Virus record (IMG/VR): IMGVR_UViG_3300044547_000441
Location: 1 to 26,277 of that record
Origin: a virus
Length of the DNA: 26,277 bases
Direction: 5' to 3' (one strand)
The position numbers and the translations under genes were made by a program. This document shows positions 19,496 through 26,277 of this stretch, in pieces; within the stretch, counting starts at the first letter, position 1; every line of letters begins with the position of its first letter. Below the pieces are notes generated by a model that worked only from the letters and a program-made list of their open reading frames with translations, was not told where the DNA came from and ran no database searches.

Positions 19496-20619
19496 TAAAA
19501 CACTTTCAAAATTAATGTAGTTGGAGTCAATCGTGCACGAACAGGCGCACTCTTACTTTTAACGGCTGAGTACCATTTAGTCAAGTCTTTTTTCGCTAGT
19601 TCAGAAAATTCTTTTACTTGAGTCTCTGGTTTACGAAGAAGTCGTGAGTTAGAGAAGTTCGCATCAAATCCTACAAGACTTGCACCCTTTACAGTAATGC
19701 TTCCACTGACTGGGCTGAAGAATTTAGAGATCTTCCGAGTCTTGGTATCGAATGTCCATACTTCACTACAGTTTAGTAGATTAATAGGTTCGACGCTGGT
19801 GACACCAAGTGCAGTATCTTCCACGAGGAACTTTAGATTCTGAACCAACTTGGACTTATCCTTTGGTTTCTTCTTGCGAACCTTAGCAACCTGCTTGCTG
19901 ACATAGGATTTCTTAAGATCACTGATATATGTTTCGAGCAGTTTAACAATATCTTTAACAGACTTCATGCTCGTCAGATGAGCATAACTTTCTAGTAGTT
20001 GTTCCTGCCCATCAGTCATCTGACTCTTGGATAGACGACGAACTTCTACAAGTTCTGCAAACTCGGCAAGGATAGGTTCAATCTTTTCAACACAGTCAAG
20101 ATAGTTCTTATCTGACAAACGATAAGGCATTAGAATCTGTGCAATGTTACGAGTATCTTCGCCAGCGATCAAATTCTCAATCTCATCATTGACTTCAGAT
20201 ACAACGAAGGCAGACGCAACCAGCGGTTTCTTCACTACTTTAACAACAGGGTCGGGCACAGTGGAGTCATCTTCAATCAGAACAGTTTTCTTATTGACAC
20301 GTTCTTCCACCTTTTCCCAGATGCGTGCCTTATTCTCATCGGTGAGTGGAAATCCACGCATAGCGATACGTGCACTGTTAGCATATGTCCGAGGGAGCAT
20401 CTTGTCGGATAACTGACTGATTGCTTTGAGTTTGGTAGCATCACCCTTGAACCAGTCAACAAGAAACGCACGACAATCTTTCTGGTCAACGATGAAGTTA
20501 TACCAATTTAATGCCTTGCCATATTCTGACTGGTAATCTGCGGGTGCATAGTCTTCAACCCAGATTGGTTCTACACCCATGACCTTAGAATCAGCAACAG
20601 GAACTTTCAACTTATACAT
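19495..20619 (-). CDS. Conserved phage hypothetical protein, 374 aa
   Basis: Beginning MYKLKVPVADSKVMGVEPIW, this protein has an N-terminal domain (ALNWYNFIVDQKDCRAFLVD), a middle helical part rich in Lys/Asp (KSVKDIVKLLETYISDLKKS, then KVRKKKPKDKSKL), and a beta-rich C-terminal part (VWTFDTKTRKISKFFS). I recall similar proteins in large marine phages, without an assigned role. No nuclease, ATPase or helicase motif is seen. The start 20619 fits the AAAGG 10 nt upstream better than the ATG at 20637. It is the first gene behind the promoter at 20647-20675. Confidence 0.8.
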   Translation of the reverse strand: MYKLKVPVADSKVMGVEPIWVEDYAPADYQSEYGKALNWYNFIVDQKDCRAFLVDWFKGDATKLKAISQLSDKMLPRTYANSARIAMRGFPLTDENKARIWEKVEERVNKKTVLIEDDSTVPDPVVKVVKKPLVASAFVVSEVNDEIENLIAGEDTRNIAQILMPYRLSDKNYLDCVEKIEPILAEFAELVEVRRLSKSQMTDGQEQLLESYAHLTSMKSVKDIVKLLETYISDLKKSYVSKQVAKVRKKKPKDKSKLVQNLKFLVEDTALGVTSVEPINLLNCSEVWTFDTKTRKISKFFSPVSGSITVKGASLVGFDANFSNSRLLRKPETQVKEFSELAKKDLTKWYSAVKSKSAPVRARLTPTTLILKVF

Positions 20620-20646
20620 AGATTCACCTTTCTTCATAATATATCC

Positions 20647-20675
20647 ACTATACTATAATTTGTGGGAAAAGTCAA
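20647..20675 (-). promoter_or_regulatory. Sigma70-type promoter TTGACT-17-TATAGT
   Basis: The -35 box TTGACT (20675-20670), in the GGGCTTGAC context, and -10 box TATAGT (20652-20647) have a 17-nt spacer. The leader GGATATATTATGAAGAAAGG resembles the leader family of the other promoters. It drives the gene at 19495-20619 and the coupled genes after it. Confidence 0.85.
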
Positions 20676-20678
20676 GCC

Positions 20679-20936
20679 CTAAAATTTAACGGAGGTGATG
20701 CGGTCGTAACGAAATGCTCGCCACTCACCTTTTTCTAGATCCCAAACTGCGAGGGTTTCACCGCTGGGCGGTTTTGTCTTTGTTCCCTTTTCACTGTATG
20801 GGGGAACAACACTCTCTTGTAGAGTGCAGCGCATCACACGTTCTTGACCATTCAGTTTCGTAAAACTGACAGTCGCTTCACCCTGAGCAAGAGTTACCTT
20901 CAGACCGTCGCGCCATTCTTGATTCATAATATCCAT
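20679..20936 (-). CDS. SH3-barrel-like protein, DUF2693-like, 85 aa
   Basis: The pattern VTLAQGEATVSFTKLNGQER followed by VMRCTLQESVVPP and then ETLAVWDLEKGEWRAFRYDR matches small SH3-type beta-barrel phage proteins of the DUF2693 group ('vTFTKKDGtERVMRCTL...iaVWDlekg.WRsFr'). They are presumed to bind nucleic acid or protein, and the role is unknown. The start is ATG 20936, which overlaps the upstream TGA as TGATG, with AAGGAAA 7 nt before it. A GTG one codon upstream (20939) is less likely. A promoter-like element at 21156-21184 could give it separate transcription. Confidence 0.82.
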   Translation of the reverse strand: MDIMNQEWRDGLKVTLAQGEATVSFTKLNGQERVMRCTLQESVVPPYSEKGTKTKPPSGETLAVWDLEKGEWRAFRYDRITSVKF

Positions 20937-21904
20937 CACATTTTCCTTATATTGTTTTCATCAATAATAATCTTACCATCCCTCCAGGATCTCCTCGGAG
21001 GATCTGGCGCTGGTATGTCATGCGTCGAAAGAGATTTATTCTCATGTTTTTCGAACGTAAAGAAGTCTGGTGTTTCAACAACAGGTTTCTTCTTCGGTTT
21101 CTTAGCAGTTCGAACAACTTTCTTTGGTTTAACCTCATCAACGACGACATAGTCTACTATACCTGATTCTTCTCTTTTTGTCAAGCCTAATAGTGTCATG
21201 TTGGCAGCAATAATCAATAAAATTGCTAAAGGATCGAATACGAAGATAAGCATGATAATCATCAGACGCACTGCTTTATCCACGGTAGCGGTATCACCAC
21301 TACCATAGAACAGTTCTGCGATGTATTTTATTGGACCTACTTCTGCTTCGAGTTTGAGGTTTTCTGTTTTGAGCGGTATGAGATCAGTCTCAATAGTCTC
21401 AATGTCTGCAGTCGCACTCTTAATTTCATTATCGAGGGACGCACGTTCTCTTTTCTGTCTGTTTCTAATAAAATTAGCATCGAGCACATCCTCTGCAGTA
21501 GTGAGTCTGTCCAAAGTATCCAAAGATGTTTGTGCATTTTTGAGTCTCCTTTCGGCAGATGCCTTCTTGCTTTCGAGTTGTTCTACTTTAAATACTGCTG
21601 AACCACCAACAGTAGTGTGTTCAATGTGCGATCGACTAAGATAACCGAACACGCCCATACTTGTAATAAATGACAACACACAAACTGCAATCGTGAAGTA
21701 TGTCTTCAACAGTTTGTTTGCACTTTTCCAGTTGCGATACACCCAACTGGCAGTAATGAGTTTGGCGACTTCAAGCACACCACCCATCACTGCAACAGCG
21801 ATCGGAGATGCTGGGAAAATTGCCATCAACCCAAGTATTGAAAAATACCCAGCGACACCAGTAATCGCAAGTGCAGTTAGCATCAAGAGTGCTGCGAAAA
21901 ACAT
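20936..21904 (-). CDS. Four-helix membrane protein with coiled coil, 322 aa
   Basis: Hydrophobic segments lie at about 1-23, 26-52 and 68-88 (TYFTIAVCVLSFITSMGVFG) and again at about 212-238 (LMIIMLIFVFDPLAILLIIA). Between the third and fourth is a 90-residue coiled coil (EQLESKKASAERRLKNAQTS ... IETDLIPLKTENLKLEAEV), followed by a lysine-rich cytoplasmic tail. I recall a protein with this layout in marine T4-like phages, without a known function. It could be a membrane anchor or stress-type envelope protein (inference). The start is ATG 21904, 10 nt after GGAG. The TTG upstream is rejected. Confidence 0.82.
   Translation of the reverse strand: MFFAALLMLTALAITGVAGYFSILGLMAIFPASPIAVAVMGGVLEVAKLITASWVYRNWKSANKLLKTYFTIAVCVLSFITSMGVFGYLSRSHIEHTTVGGSAVFKVEQLESKKASAERRLKNAQTSLDTLDRLTTAEDVLDANFIRNRQKRERASLDNEIKSATADIETIETDLIPLKTENLKLEAEVGPIKYIAELFYGSGDTATVDKAVRLMIIMLIFVFDPLAILLIIAANMTLLGLTKREESGIVDYVVVDEVKPKKVVRTAKKPKKKPVVETPDFFTFEKHENKSLSTHDIPAPDPPRRSWRDGKIIIDENNIRKM
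21156..21184 (-). promoter_or_regulatory. Internal sigma70-type promoter TTGACA-17-TATAGT
   Basis: The -35 box TTGACA (21184-21179) in AGGCTTGAC context and -10 box TATAGT (21161-21156) have a 17-nt spacer. It lies inside the coding region of the membrane-protein gene at residues ~243-250. It could produce a shorter transcript for the DUF2693-like gene at 20679-20936. Confidence 0.7.
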
Positions 21905-22239
21905 CCAGGTCTCCAATCAGGCAATTTTAATTCTTTCAGATGATCAAGTCTCAGACGCACATTCCACATTTGATTGATACAATTATTGTTGAGTCTATGC
22001 TCCCATTGCAGGATATGCTCGACTGCTTTGGCATGCGATTTGCTGTCATATTCTGCGACAACTTCTTTGCGCATCTCGCCAGTGTAATTGGTCACATAAG
22101 AAGAACTGCCGAAATATGCTTCGAAAAGTTTCTCTGTCTTACATGAATACCCAATATAAAATTTGCCGTCGTCGAAGTAAGTGCAATATACTCTATGCAC
22201 CTTCTTCGGCAACGGCTTACGTTTTTTCTTAACAATCAT
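21883..22239 (-). CDS. GIY-YIG-like nuclease fold protein, 118 aa
   Basis: After a basic N-terminus (MIVKKKRKPLPKKVHR) the protein has VYCTYFDDGKFYIGYS. This is a GIY-YIG variant in which VY..(x)n..YIG replaces GIY..YIG. It is followed by a helix AYFGSSSYV and later EHILQWEHRLNNN, where a Glu typical of the metal site would fall. The catalytic Arg usually found after YIG is not obvious. Phage GIY-YIG proteins are homing endonucleases or DNA repair-type nucleases, and this one is small and may be non-catalytic. The start ATG 22239 directly abuts an 8-bp hairpin (22240-22260) that contains the ribosome site. The end overlaps the next gene by 22 nt. Confidence 0.76.
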   Translation of the reverse strand: MIVKKKRKPLPKKVHRVYCTYFDDGKFYIGYSCKTEKLFEAYFGSSSYVTNYTGEMRKEVVAEYDSKSHAKAVEHILQWEHRLNNNCINQMWNVRLRLDHLKELKLPDWRPGCFSQHS

Positions 22240-22260
22240 AATCTACTCCGTAAGTAGATT
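22240..22260 (-). promoter_or_regulatory. Hairpin enclosing the ribosome-binding site of the GIY-YIG gene
   Basis: An 8-bp perfect inverted repeat AATCTACT/AGTAGATT with a 5-nt loop lies between the late-type box and the start codon. The GGAG Shine-Dalgarno sequence straddles the loop and the stem, so folding would block translation from any transcript containing the whole hairpin. This resembles hairpin-gated late genes of T4 (for example gene e and soc), where the transcript start changes access. Confidence 0.7.
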
Positions 22261-22266
22261 ATTTAT
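22259..22266 (-). promoter_or_regulatory. Late-type -10 box ATAAATAA before the GIY-YIG gene
   Basis: The minus strand reads AATAAATAAT at 22267-22258, a match to the NATAAATA late-promoter motif of T4-like marine phages. A +1 about six bases on (near 22253) would fall inside the 5' arm of the hairpin at 22240-22260 and disrupt it, freeing the ribosome site. The box overlaps the stop codon of the zinc-ribbon gene. Confidence 0.55.
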
Positions 22267-22427
22267 TCGTCCTCTTCCCAACCATCCCAAGACAAATCTT
22301 CTTCGTCTTCGGTTACTTTTGTCCCGCAGAAGGGACAATGTTTGACTATGTAATAGTCGTCATCTAAGTCATGATCGACTTTGAAGACTGCGTCACAATT
22401 ATTACATTCATGTTCTTCGTCAAACAT
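22263..22427 (-). CDS. Small zinc-ribbon protein, 54 aa
   Basis: This 54-residue very acidic protein has two CxxC pairs, Cys8/Cys11 (HECNNCDAVF) and Cys31/Cys34 (HCPFCGTKV), spaced as in a zinc ribbon, and an acidic C-terminus ending WEEDE. It probably binds zinc, and its target is unknown. It lies 5 nt after the gene at 22433-22735 with no strong Shine-Dalgarno sequence, so it may be translated by coupling. Similar small zinc-ribbon proteins are found near nrd genes in large phages, as I recall. Confidence 0.8.
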   Translation of the reverse strand: MFDEEHECNNCDAVFKVDHDLDDDYYIVKHCPFCGTKVTEDEEDLSWDGWEEDE

Positions 22428-22432
22428 GTATA

Positions 22433-22735
22433 TTACACATCAGTAATGGTTTGAGTTGATGTAATGCCTACGGAAGTATTATACTCCTCCATTGCACCAC
22501 TTAGATTACCTGATGCAACAAATGCCGAAAACTCTTGAGCGACTACATCATCTGTAAACGTAAACTCTAAGACCTGAACAAGTGCATCATTTTGGATATC
22601 GAAATCAAATGTAACTTTATCGATATTATTTTCTAACCATTCCCTTACTGCACTATTTTGTGTTGAATTCGCTTCAAAATACCATAAAGTTTCATATGAA
22701 GGTCTCGTATTTCTAATAGTAAGTTTCTTCGCCAT
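22433..22735 (-). CDS. Hypothetical protein, 100 aa
   Basis: This soluble protein begins MAKKLTIRNTRPSYETLWYF, with a central beta-rich part (KVTFDFDIQNDALVQVLEFT) and the C-terminal SVGITSTQTITDV. AAAGGAA lies about 8 nt before ATG 22735. No family is recognised. It follows nrdB by 23 nt and is probably on the same transcript. Confidence 0.75.
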   Translation of the reverse strand: MAKKLTIRNTRPSYETLWYFEANSTQNSAVREWLENNIDKVTFDFDIQNDALVQVLEFTFTDDVVAQEFSAFVASGNLSGAMEEYNTSVGITSTQTITDV

Positions 22736-22758
22736 TTTAGTTCCTTTCTCGTTTAATT

Positions 22759-23733
22759 TTATGCTGCTACGCCCCAGACGTCATCCCACTTACCTGATAG
22801 TGCACCCTTAGCATAGTCGGTAGCACGATTCTCAAAGAAGTTGGTATGCGTTGGTGCGTTGATCATTTCTTCGACCCATGGTAGTGGATTCTTCTTTACT
22901 TTAAAGATGCCTTTCATACCAAGACTAATCAGTCTACGGTCGCAGATATAACGAATATACTTTTTCACGTCATCCTGTGTTAGATTTTCCATCTCACCCA
23001 TCGAAAATGATAGTTCGATAAACTTGTCTTCAAGATCTACCATTTTCTCAGCAATTGTATAGATCTTAGACTTTAGATCGTCATTCCACAATTCACGGTT
23101 TTCTTCAACGTATGAACGGAACAGTTTAATCATACCTTCAGCGTGTTGAGTTTCATCAACAATCGACCAAGTAACGATCTGTCCCATTCCCTTCATCTTT
23201 CCGTGACGAGGGAAGTTGAGGAGCATAATGAAGGATGAGAACAGTTGCATACCCTCAGTGAATGCACTAAATGCAGCGATATTGGTCGCGACTGATTCAG
23301 GAGTTCCATTTGCATTCGACAAATCTGTAAAGTAGTCGTGCTTTGCACGCATTGAGTCATATTCGAGGAATTCTTGATATGTCGTTTCTGGCATACCCAG
23401 TGTTTCAATAAGATGAGAATACGCTGCAACATGTAGTGCCTCCCTTGCCGCAAACCCCATCAACATCATACGAACTTCAGGTTGTGGGAAATATGGCAGA
23501 TAGTTCTTCACATAACCACCAGCAACATCGATGTCACCCTGTGTGAAGAAACGGAAAATGTTAGTAAGGAAATGTTTTTCACCGTCATTTAGTCGCTTCT
23601 TCCAGTCATTGACATCTTCCGACATCGGGACTTCAGTGTGCAACCAATGTGACTGCTCATGTTTCAACCATGCGTCATATGCCCATGGGTAGTTGAATGG
23701 TTTAAAATATGCTCGTTCTGTCATTAAAGTCAT
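22759..23733 (-). CDS. nrdB: Ribonucleotide reductase class Ia beta subunit
   Basis: The 324-residue protein has the diiron/tyrosyl-radical ligand pattern of class Ia NrdB: Glu98 and His101 with Tyr105 (REALHVAAYSHL, corresponding to E115-x2-H118-x3-Y122 in E. coli), Glu160 (AFTEGMQLF), and Glu194 with His197 (VDETQHAEG). It forms the complex with NrdA and generates the radical that starts ribonucleotide reduction to deoxynucleotides for phage DNA. The start 23733 forms an ATGA overlap with the glutaredoxin stop. An ATG three codons later (23724) is also possible. Confidence 0.97.
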   Translation of the reverse strand: MTLMTERAYFKPFNYPWAYDAWLKHEQSHWLHTEVPMSEDVNDWKKRLNDGEKHFLTNIFRFFTQGDIDVAGGYVKNYLPYFPQPEVRMMLMGFAAREALHVAAYSHLIETLGMPETTYQEFLEYDSMRAKHDYFTDLSNANGTPESVATNIAAFSAFTEGMQLFSSFIMLLNFPRHGKMKGMGQIVTWSIVDETQHAEGMIKLFRSYVEENRELWNDDLKSKIYTIAEKMVDLEDKFIELSFSMGEMENLTQDDVKKYIRYICDRRLISLGMKGIFKVKKNPLPWVEEMINAPTHTNFFENRATDYAKGALSGKWDDVWGVAA

Positions 23734-23966
23734 ACGGTTTCTGCCCATTTTACTAGATCGTCGTATCCGCCAACATGCTCGCCATTCACCCAGATCTGGG
23801 GAACAGTCTTCACATCAGGCAACTGTGCGGTAATGTCTTCCCAGAGACAATCTTCACCGACTACCATTTCTGTATACTGAATATCCATCCCCTGCATAAA
23901 CTCTTTTGCAAGATCGCAGTAGGGACAATCAGGTTTTGATACTATTTGTGCAAAATAACTTGTCAT
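23730..23966 (-). CDS. nrdC: Glutaredoxin (NrdC/NrdH-like)
   Basis: The 78-residue thioredoxin-fold protein has the redox motif Cys-Pro-Tyr-Cys (CPYCDLAKEFM), the cis-proline TVPQIW and GGYDDL that binds glutathione or partner proteins. It reduces the disulfide formed at the NrdA C-terminus after each turnover. It lies between nrdA (3 nt downstream of its stop) and nrdB (ATGA overlap), the usual operon arrangement for phage reductases. It may also serve the peroxiredoxin at the left edge (inference). Confidence 0.95.
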   Translation of the reverse strand: MTSYFAQIVSKPDCPYCDLAKEFMQGMDIQYTEMVVGEDCLWEDITAQLPDVKTVPQIWVNGEHVGGYDDLVKWAETV

Positions 23967-23969
23967 TTC

Positions 23970-25772
23970 TTATCCTTCGCATGCAACACAGTTATCACCA
24001 TCGATCATTGCCTTGAAGTCAATTTCTTTAATTGCTTCACGCTCAATTCGCTTAGAAACCTTGTCTGCTTTTCCTATTTTTTCTGAACGACAATAATATA
24101 AAGTCTTCAACCCCTGCTTCCATGCGAGGAAGTGGACAGCATGAAGATATTTGATATTTGCATCAGGACGGAAGAATAGATTGAGGGACTGTGCCTGATC
24201 AATAAACTTCTGTCTGTCTGCCGCATGCTCAATAACCCAACGTTGATCAATTTCCATTGAAGTCTTGAACACTTCCTTGGTGATTGCATCCATCCATGTA
24301 AGGTGCTGCACCGAACCATCATTGGCGATAATCGAGGACCAAACCTCATCATACCACCCTGCAGGTCTGCCGATTGCTGCTTCTTCTAGAATAATCGCGT
24401 CAAGGTATTTATTCTTATTGAGAAATGAACCCGATAGTGTATCTTGACGATATGCATTTGCTCGCCATGGTTCAATCGACGGACTGGTATTGCCCATGAT
24501 GATTGATGAAGATGCATTCGGTGCGATTGCCTGTGTATGTGAGAATCGGCGACCAGTTCCTGTAGCATCAGGTGCTTCACCACGTTCAGCACCAAGTTCT
24601 AGATTTGCCACATCAAGACGTTGCTTGATTAGTTTGAACATACGCATGTTCGTTCCCTTGGCAACTGCCGACTCCCATGCAATACCCTTGCGCTGAAGAT
24701 AAGCATGGAAACCAAGCGCACCAATACCAATTGACCGTTCACGCATTGCTGCATACTTGGCACGTTTCACTGTATTGGGAGCATTTTCAATAAAGTACTG
24801 TAGAACATTGTCAAGCATCTCTGCCATGTCCTTGAGGAACAATGGATCTTTAGACCATGCATCATAATATTCTAGATTGACTGAAGACAAACAACAAACA
24901 GCAGTACGCTTCTTGTCAGTTGGTAGAATGATTTCTGAACAGAGATTTGACTGATGAATCTTTAGACCGAGATCCTTCTGGAACTGTGGCATCATACGAT
25001 TAGATGTATCAATGAAGTGCAGATATGGTTCACCCGTCATCATACGCAGTTCTAGAATCTTCTGCCAGAGTTCCTTCGCAGAAACTGTATCGCGAACTAC
25101 TCCAGAATGTGGATCTTTCAGATCCCAACTGTCGTCTGCATCTTGGTCTGCCATGCATCGTTGGACGATTTCCATGAAGTCATCTGTAATGTTGATTCCG
25201 TGGTGTAGATTGAGGCATCGTATGTTGGGGTCACCAGTAGGTTTACGCATCTCAAGAAATTGTCCCACGTCAGGATGACTAATGTCAAGATAAGCGGCAT
25301 AACTGCCACGACGAGTGCGACCCTGACGATACGCCATGGAACTAGAGTCATAAGTTTTAAGATGTGGCATAACACCAGTAGACTTATCATCAGCAGCACG
25401 GATTCCAAAACCAATTCCAACTCCACCCCCAAGCATCGACAACCAACTGGTTTCGCTGAGATTCTCAACTAGACCTTCTGCTGTGTCATCAATGAAATTT
25501 AAAAAACAACTAATTGGCATTCCACGCTTGGAACGACCGAATGAAAGAATGGGTGTTGCATAGGACAACCAATGCTTAGATGAATACTCATATAAACGCT
25601 GAGCATGCTCAAGATTCGATGCGAACGTAGTAGAAACATAGGCGAATCTATGCTGCGGAGAAGTTTCGTCCTCGCGCATGTATGATTCTTCTAGTCGCTG
25701 GATACCAAGTTTATCAAATAGAGCATCGCGTGAATAATCTATTTCTATACCCAGATATGTTTCTTTTTTCAT
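23970..25772 (-). CDS. nrdA: Ribonucleotide reductase class Ia alpha subunit, no ATP cone
   Basis: The 600-residue catalytic subunit has the barrel residues Cys89 (ISCFLNF), Asn276-Cys278-Glu280 (NLCSE, radical cysteine flanked by catalytic Asn and Glu) and Cys293/294 (VCCLSSVNL), the radical-transfer Tyr559-Tyr560 (LYYCRSEK), and the C-terminal shuttle pair Cys595/Cys598 (NCVACEG). It is about 150 residues shorter than E. coli NrdA and begins directly at the catalytic domain. The N-terminal ATP-cone that gives dATP inhibition is therefore absent. A phage enzyme released from dATP feedback would keep making dNTPs (inference). ATG 25772 abuts the preceding TAA. Confidence 0.97.
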   Translation of the reverse strand: MKKETYLGIEIDYSRDALFDKLGIQRLEESYMREDETSPQHRFAYVSTTFASNLEHAQRLYEYSSKHWLSYATPILSFGRSKRGMPISCFLNFIDDTAEGLVENLSETSWLSMLGGGVGIGFGIRAADDKSTGVMPHLKTYDSSSMAYRQGRTRRGSYAAYLDISHPDVGQFLEMRKPTGDPNIRCLNLHHGINITDDFMEIVQRCMADQDADDSWDLKDPHSGVVRDTVSAKELWQKILELRMMTGEPYLHFIDTSNRMMPQFQKDLGLKIHQSNLCSEIILPTDKKRTAVCCLSSVNLEYYDAWSKDPLFLKDMAEMLDNVLQYFIENAPNTVKRAKYAAMRERSIGIGALGFHAYLQRKGIAWESAVAKGTNMRMFKLIKQRLDVANLELGAERGEAPDATGTGRRFSHTQAIAPNASSSIIMGNTSPSIEPWRANAYRQDTLSGSFLNKNKYLDAIILEEAAIGRPAGWYDEVWSSIIANDGSVQHLTWMDAITKEVFKTSMEIDQRWVIEHAADRQKFIDQAQSLNLFFRPDANIKYLHAVHFLAWKQGLKTLYYCRSEKIGKADKVSKRIEREAIKEIDFKAMIDGDNCVACEG

Positions 25773-26162
25773 TTATAGTCCCTGTTCCTTCAACACTCGT
25801 TCGATGTCTGGTTTAAAGTACGATTCTGGTTTCAGAATCTTACCGTCTTGACGCTTTTTAATCTTGCCGTTATCAGAAACCTTGCTCATGTTTGACGCAC
25901 GGACTTCTTCCCAAACCTTATTGAAGTCAATACCAAGAGTTGTAAACAATCCTTGGACAACCCAGACTAGGTCTGCGCCACCATCAGCAATGTCTCCGAT
26001 ATGGCGACGAAGAAATCCATCGCAAAGTTCACGGAATTCTTCATCGATCAGGTCAATATATAGTCGTGCTTGTTGTTCGTTTTTCTCGTTCAAATGTGGA
26101 GTTGTTCCCACATACTGATCAGCAGCAGTCATAAATTCAGTAACGTCTTTTTGGTTATTCAT
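25773..26162 (-). CDS. MazG/HisE-like NTP pyrophosphohydrolase
   Basis: The 129-residue protein has the all-alpha pyrophosphohydrolase pattern: EEFREL (in LYIDLIDEEFREL) as the ExxE metal motif, a following DGGADLVWVVQGL with the EA/DxxxD-like second acidic pair, and the C-terminal VRASNMSKVSDNGKIKKR with KPESYFKPD that is typical of PRA-PH/MazG-like phage proteins. It would hydrolyse nucleoside triphosphates or a related nucleotide. AAGGAAG lies about 9 nt before ATG 26162, which is the usual N-terminus for such proteins (MNNQKDVTEFM). The frame is open without a stop to the right edge, so a longer fusion is possible. Confidence 0.85.
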   Translation of the reverse strand: MNNQKDVTEFMTAADQYVGTTPHLNEKNEQQARLYIDLIDEEFRELCDGFLRRHIGDIADGGADLVWVVQGLFTTLGIDFNKVWEEVRASNMSKVSDNGKIKKRQDGKILKPESYFKPDIERVLKEQGL

Positions 26163-26277
26163 AATATTTTCTTCTTTCCTTAATGTAAAACTGCCATCTT
26201 CATTTTCAATCCAGACGATGTCATCTCCTGGTTCCCACCCCATCTGTTCAAACACATCAGACTCTAGATAATAAAAA
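26163..26277 (-). CDS. In-frame upstream segment, possible separate gene or fusion (partial)
   Basis: The reading frame continues upstream of the MazG-like start to the window edge without a stop. It encodes FYYLESDVFEQMGWEPGDDI then VWIENEDGSFTLRKEENI. The text 'GWEPGDDxxWxxNEDGSFTLRK' is the C-terminal ending of a small phage protein family with an AbrB-like look, which I know as a standalone protein. Here it reads directly into the MazG-like gene. It is either a real fusion, a gene whose stop was lost, or a sequence in which the shorter protein starts internally. The segment has no start in view. Confidence 0.55.

Noticed and set aside
24405-24420. AATAAATAC in nrdA as a late promoter
   Set aside because: It is in-frame coding sequence (Asn-Lys-Tyr) with no gene start downstream within the reading frame.

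Overview
The window looks like about 26 kb of a T4-like (tailed, myovirus-type) phage genome, most similar in gene content to marine T4-like phages of the cyanophage/pelagiphage kind. Supporting genes are a T4 RNase H-type flap nuclease, an nrdA-glutaredoxin-nrdB block, a MazG/HisE-like pyrophosphohydrolase, dCMP deaminase, a phage-type SpeD, 2-oxoglutarate hydroxylases, a peroxiredoxin and an eight-tRNA array. There are also NUMOD3 and GIY-YIG type proteins and many very small overlapping genes. The DNA is AT-rich. Every gene I can support lies on the minus strand, so transcription runs from high to low coordinates. No structural gene (capsid, tail, portal) is present. The host cannot be read from the sequence.

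Layout in transcription order (right to left). 26277-22433 is nucleotide metabolism: a MazG-like protein, NrdA without an ATP cone, glutaredoxin, NrdB and one small unknown protein. 22427-15847 holds a zinc-ribbon protein, a GIY-YIG-like protein behind a hairpin, a four-helix membrane/coiled-coil protein, an SH3-barrel-like protein, two conserved unknowns, RNase H, a DUF6433-like protein, a sulfotransferase with duplicated C-terminal repeats, SpeD and a NUMOD3 protein. 15763-13961 is the tRNA region. It has Trp (degenerate), Thr, Asn, Leu, Tyr, Gly, Ser and Lys tRNAs, an unexplained 111-nt structured RNA, a small lipoprotein, a terminator and two small genes. 13961-7963 is an eight-gene, translationally coupled operon: FmdB-like, GT2 glycosyltransferase, Coq4-like, unknown (GNAT-like?), B12-type radical SAM, QueC-like PP-loop ATPase, Asp/Asn beta-hydroxylase-like and sulfotransferase. 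7868-1 is a run of small early-type genes with dCMP deaminase, a TagD-like cytidylyltransferase, a 2OG-Fe(II) oxygenase, a SAM methyltransferase, a SWIM zinc finger, a nucleotidyltransferase-like protein and the start of a peroxiredoxin.

Regulation is unusually legible. Eight near-consensus sigma70 promoters, all with exactly 17-nt spacers, share a GGCTTGAC core in seven cases. In two of them the stop codon of the preceding gene lies inside the -35 box. Three carry a nearly identical leader. One (2766-2794) should give a leaderless mRNA. T4-late-like TATAAATA/ATAAATAA boxes precede speD and the GIY-YIG gene. Most genes are coupled by ATGA or TAATG overlaps.

The best candidate for an undescribed system is the 7963-13647 biosynthetic operon. 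It puts a Coq4-family protein with an intact HDxxHx11E metal motif next to radical SAM, PP-loop, hydroxylase, glycosyltransferase and sulfotransferase genes. The second best is the structured RNA at 14992-15102 inside the tRNA array.
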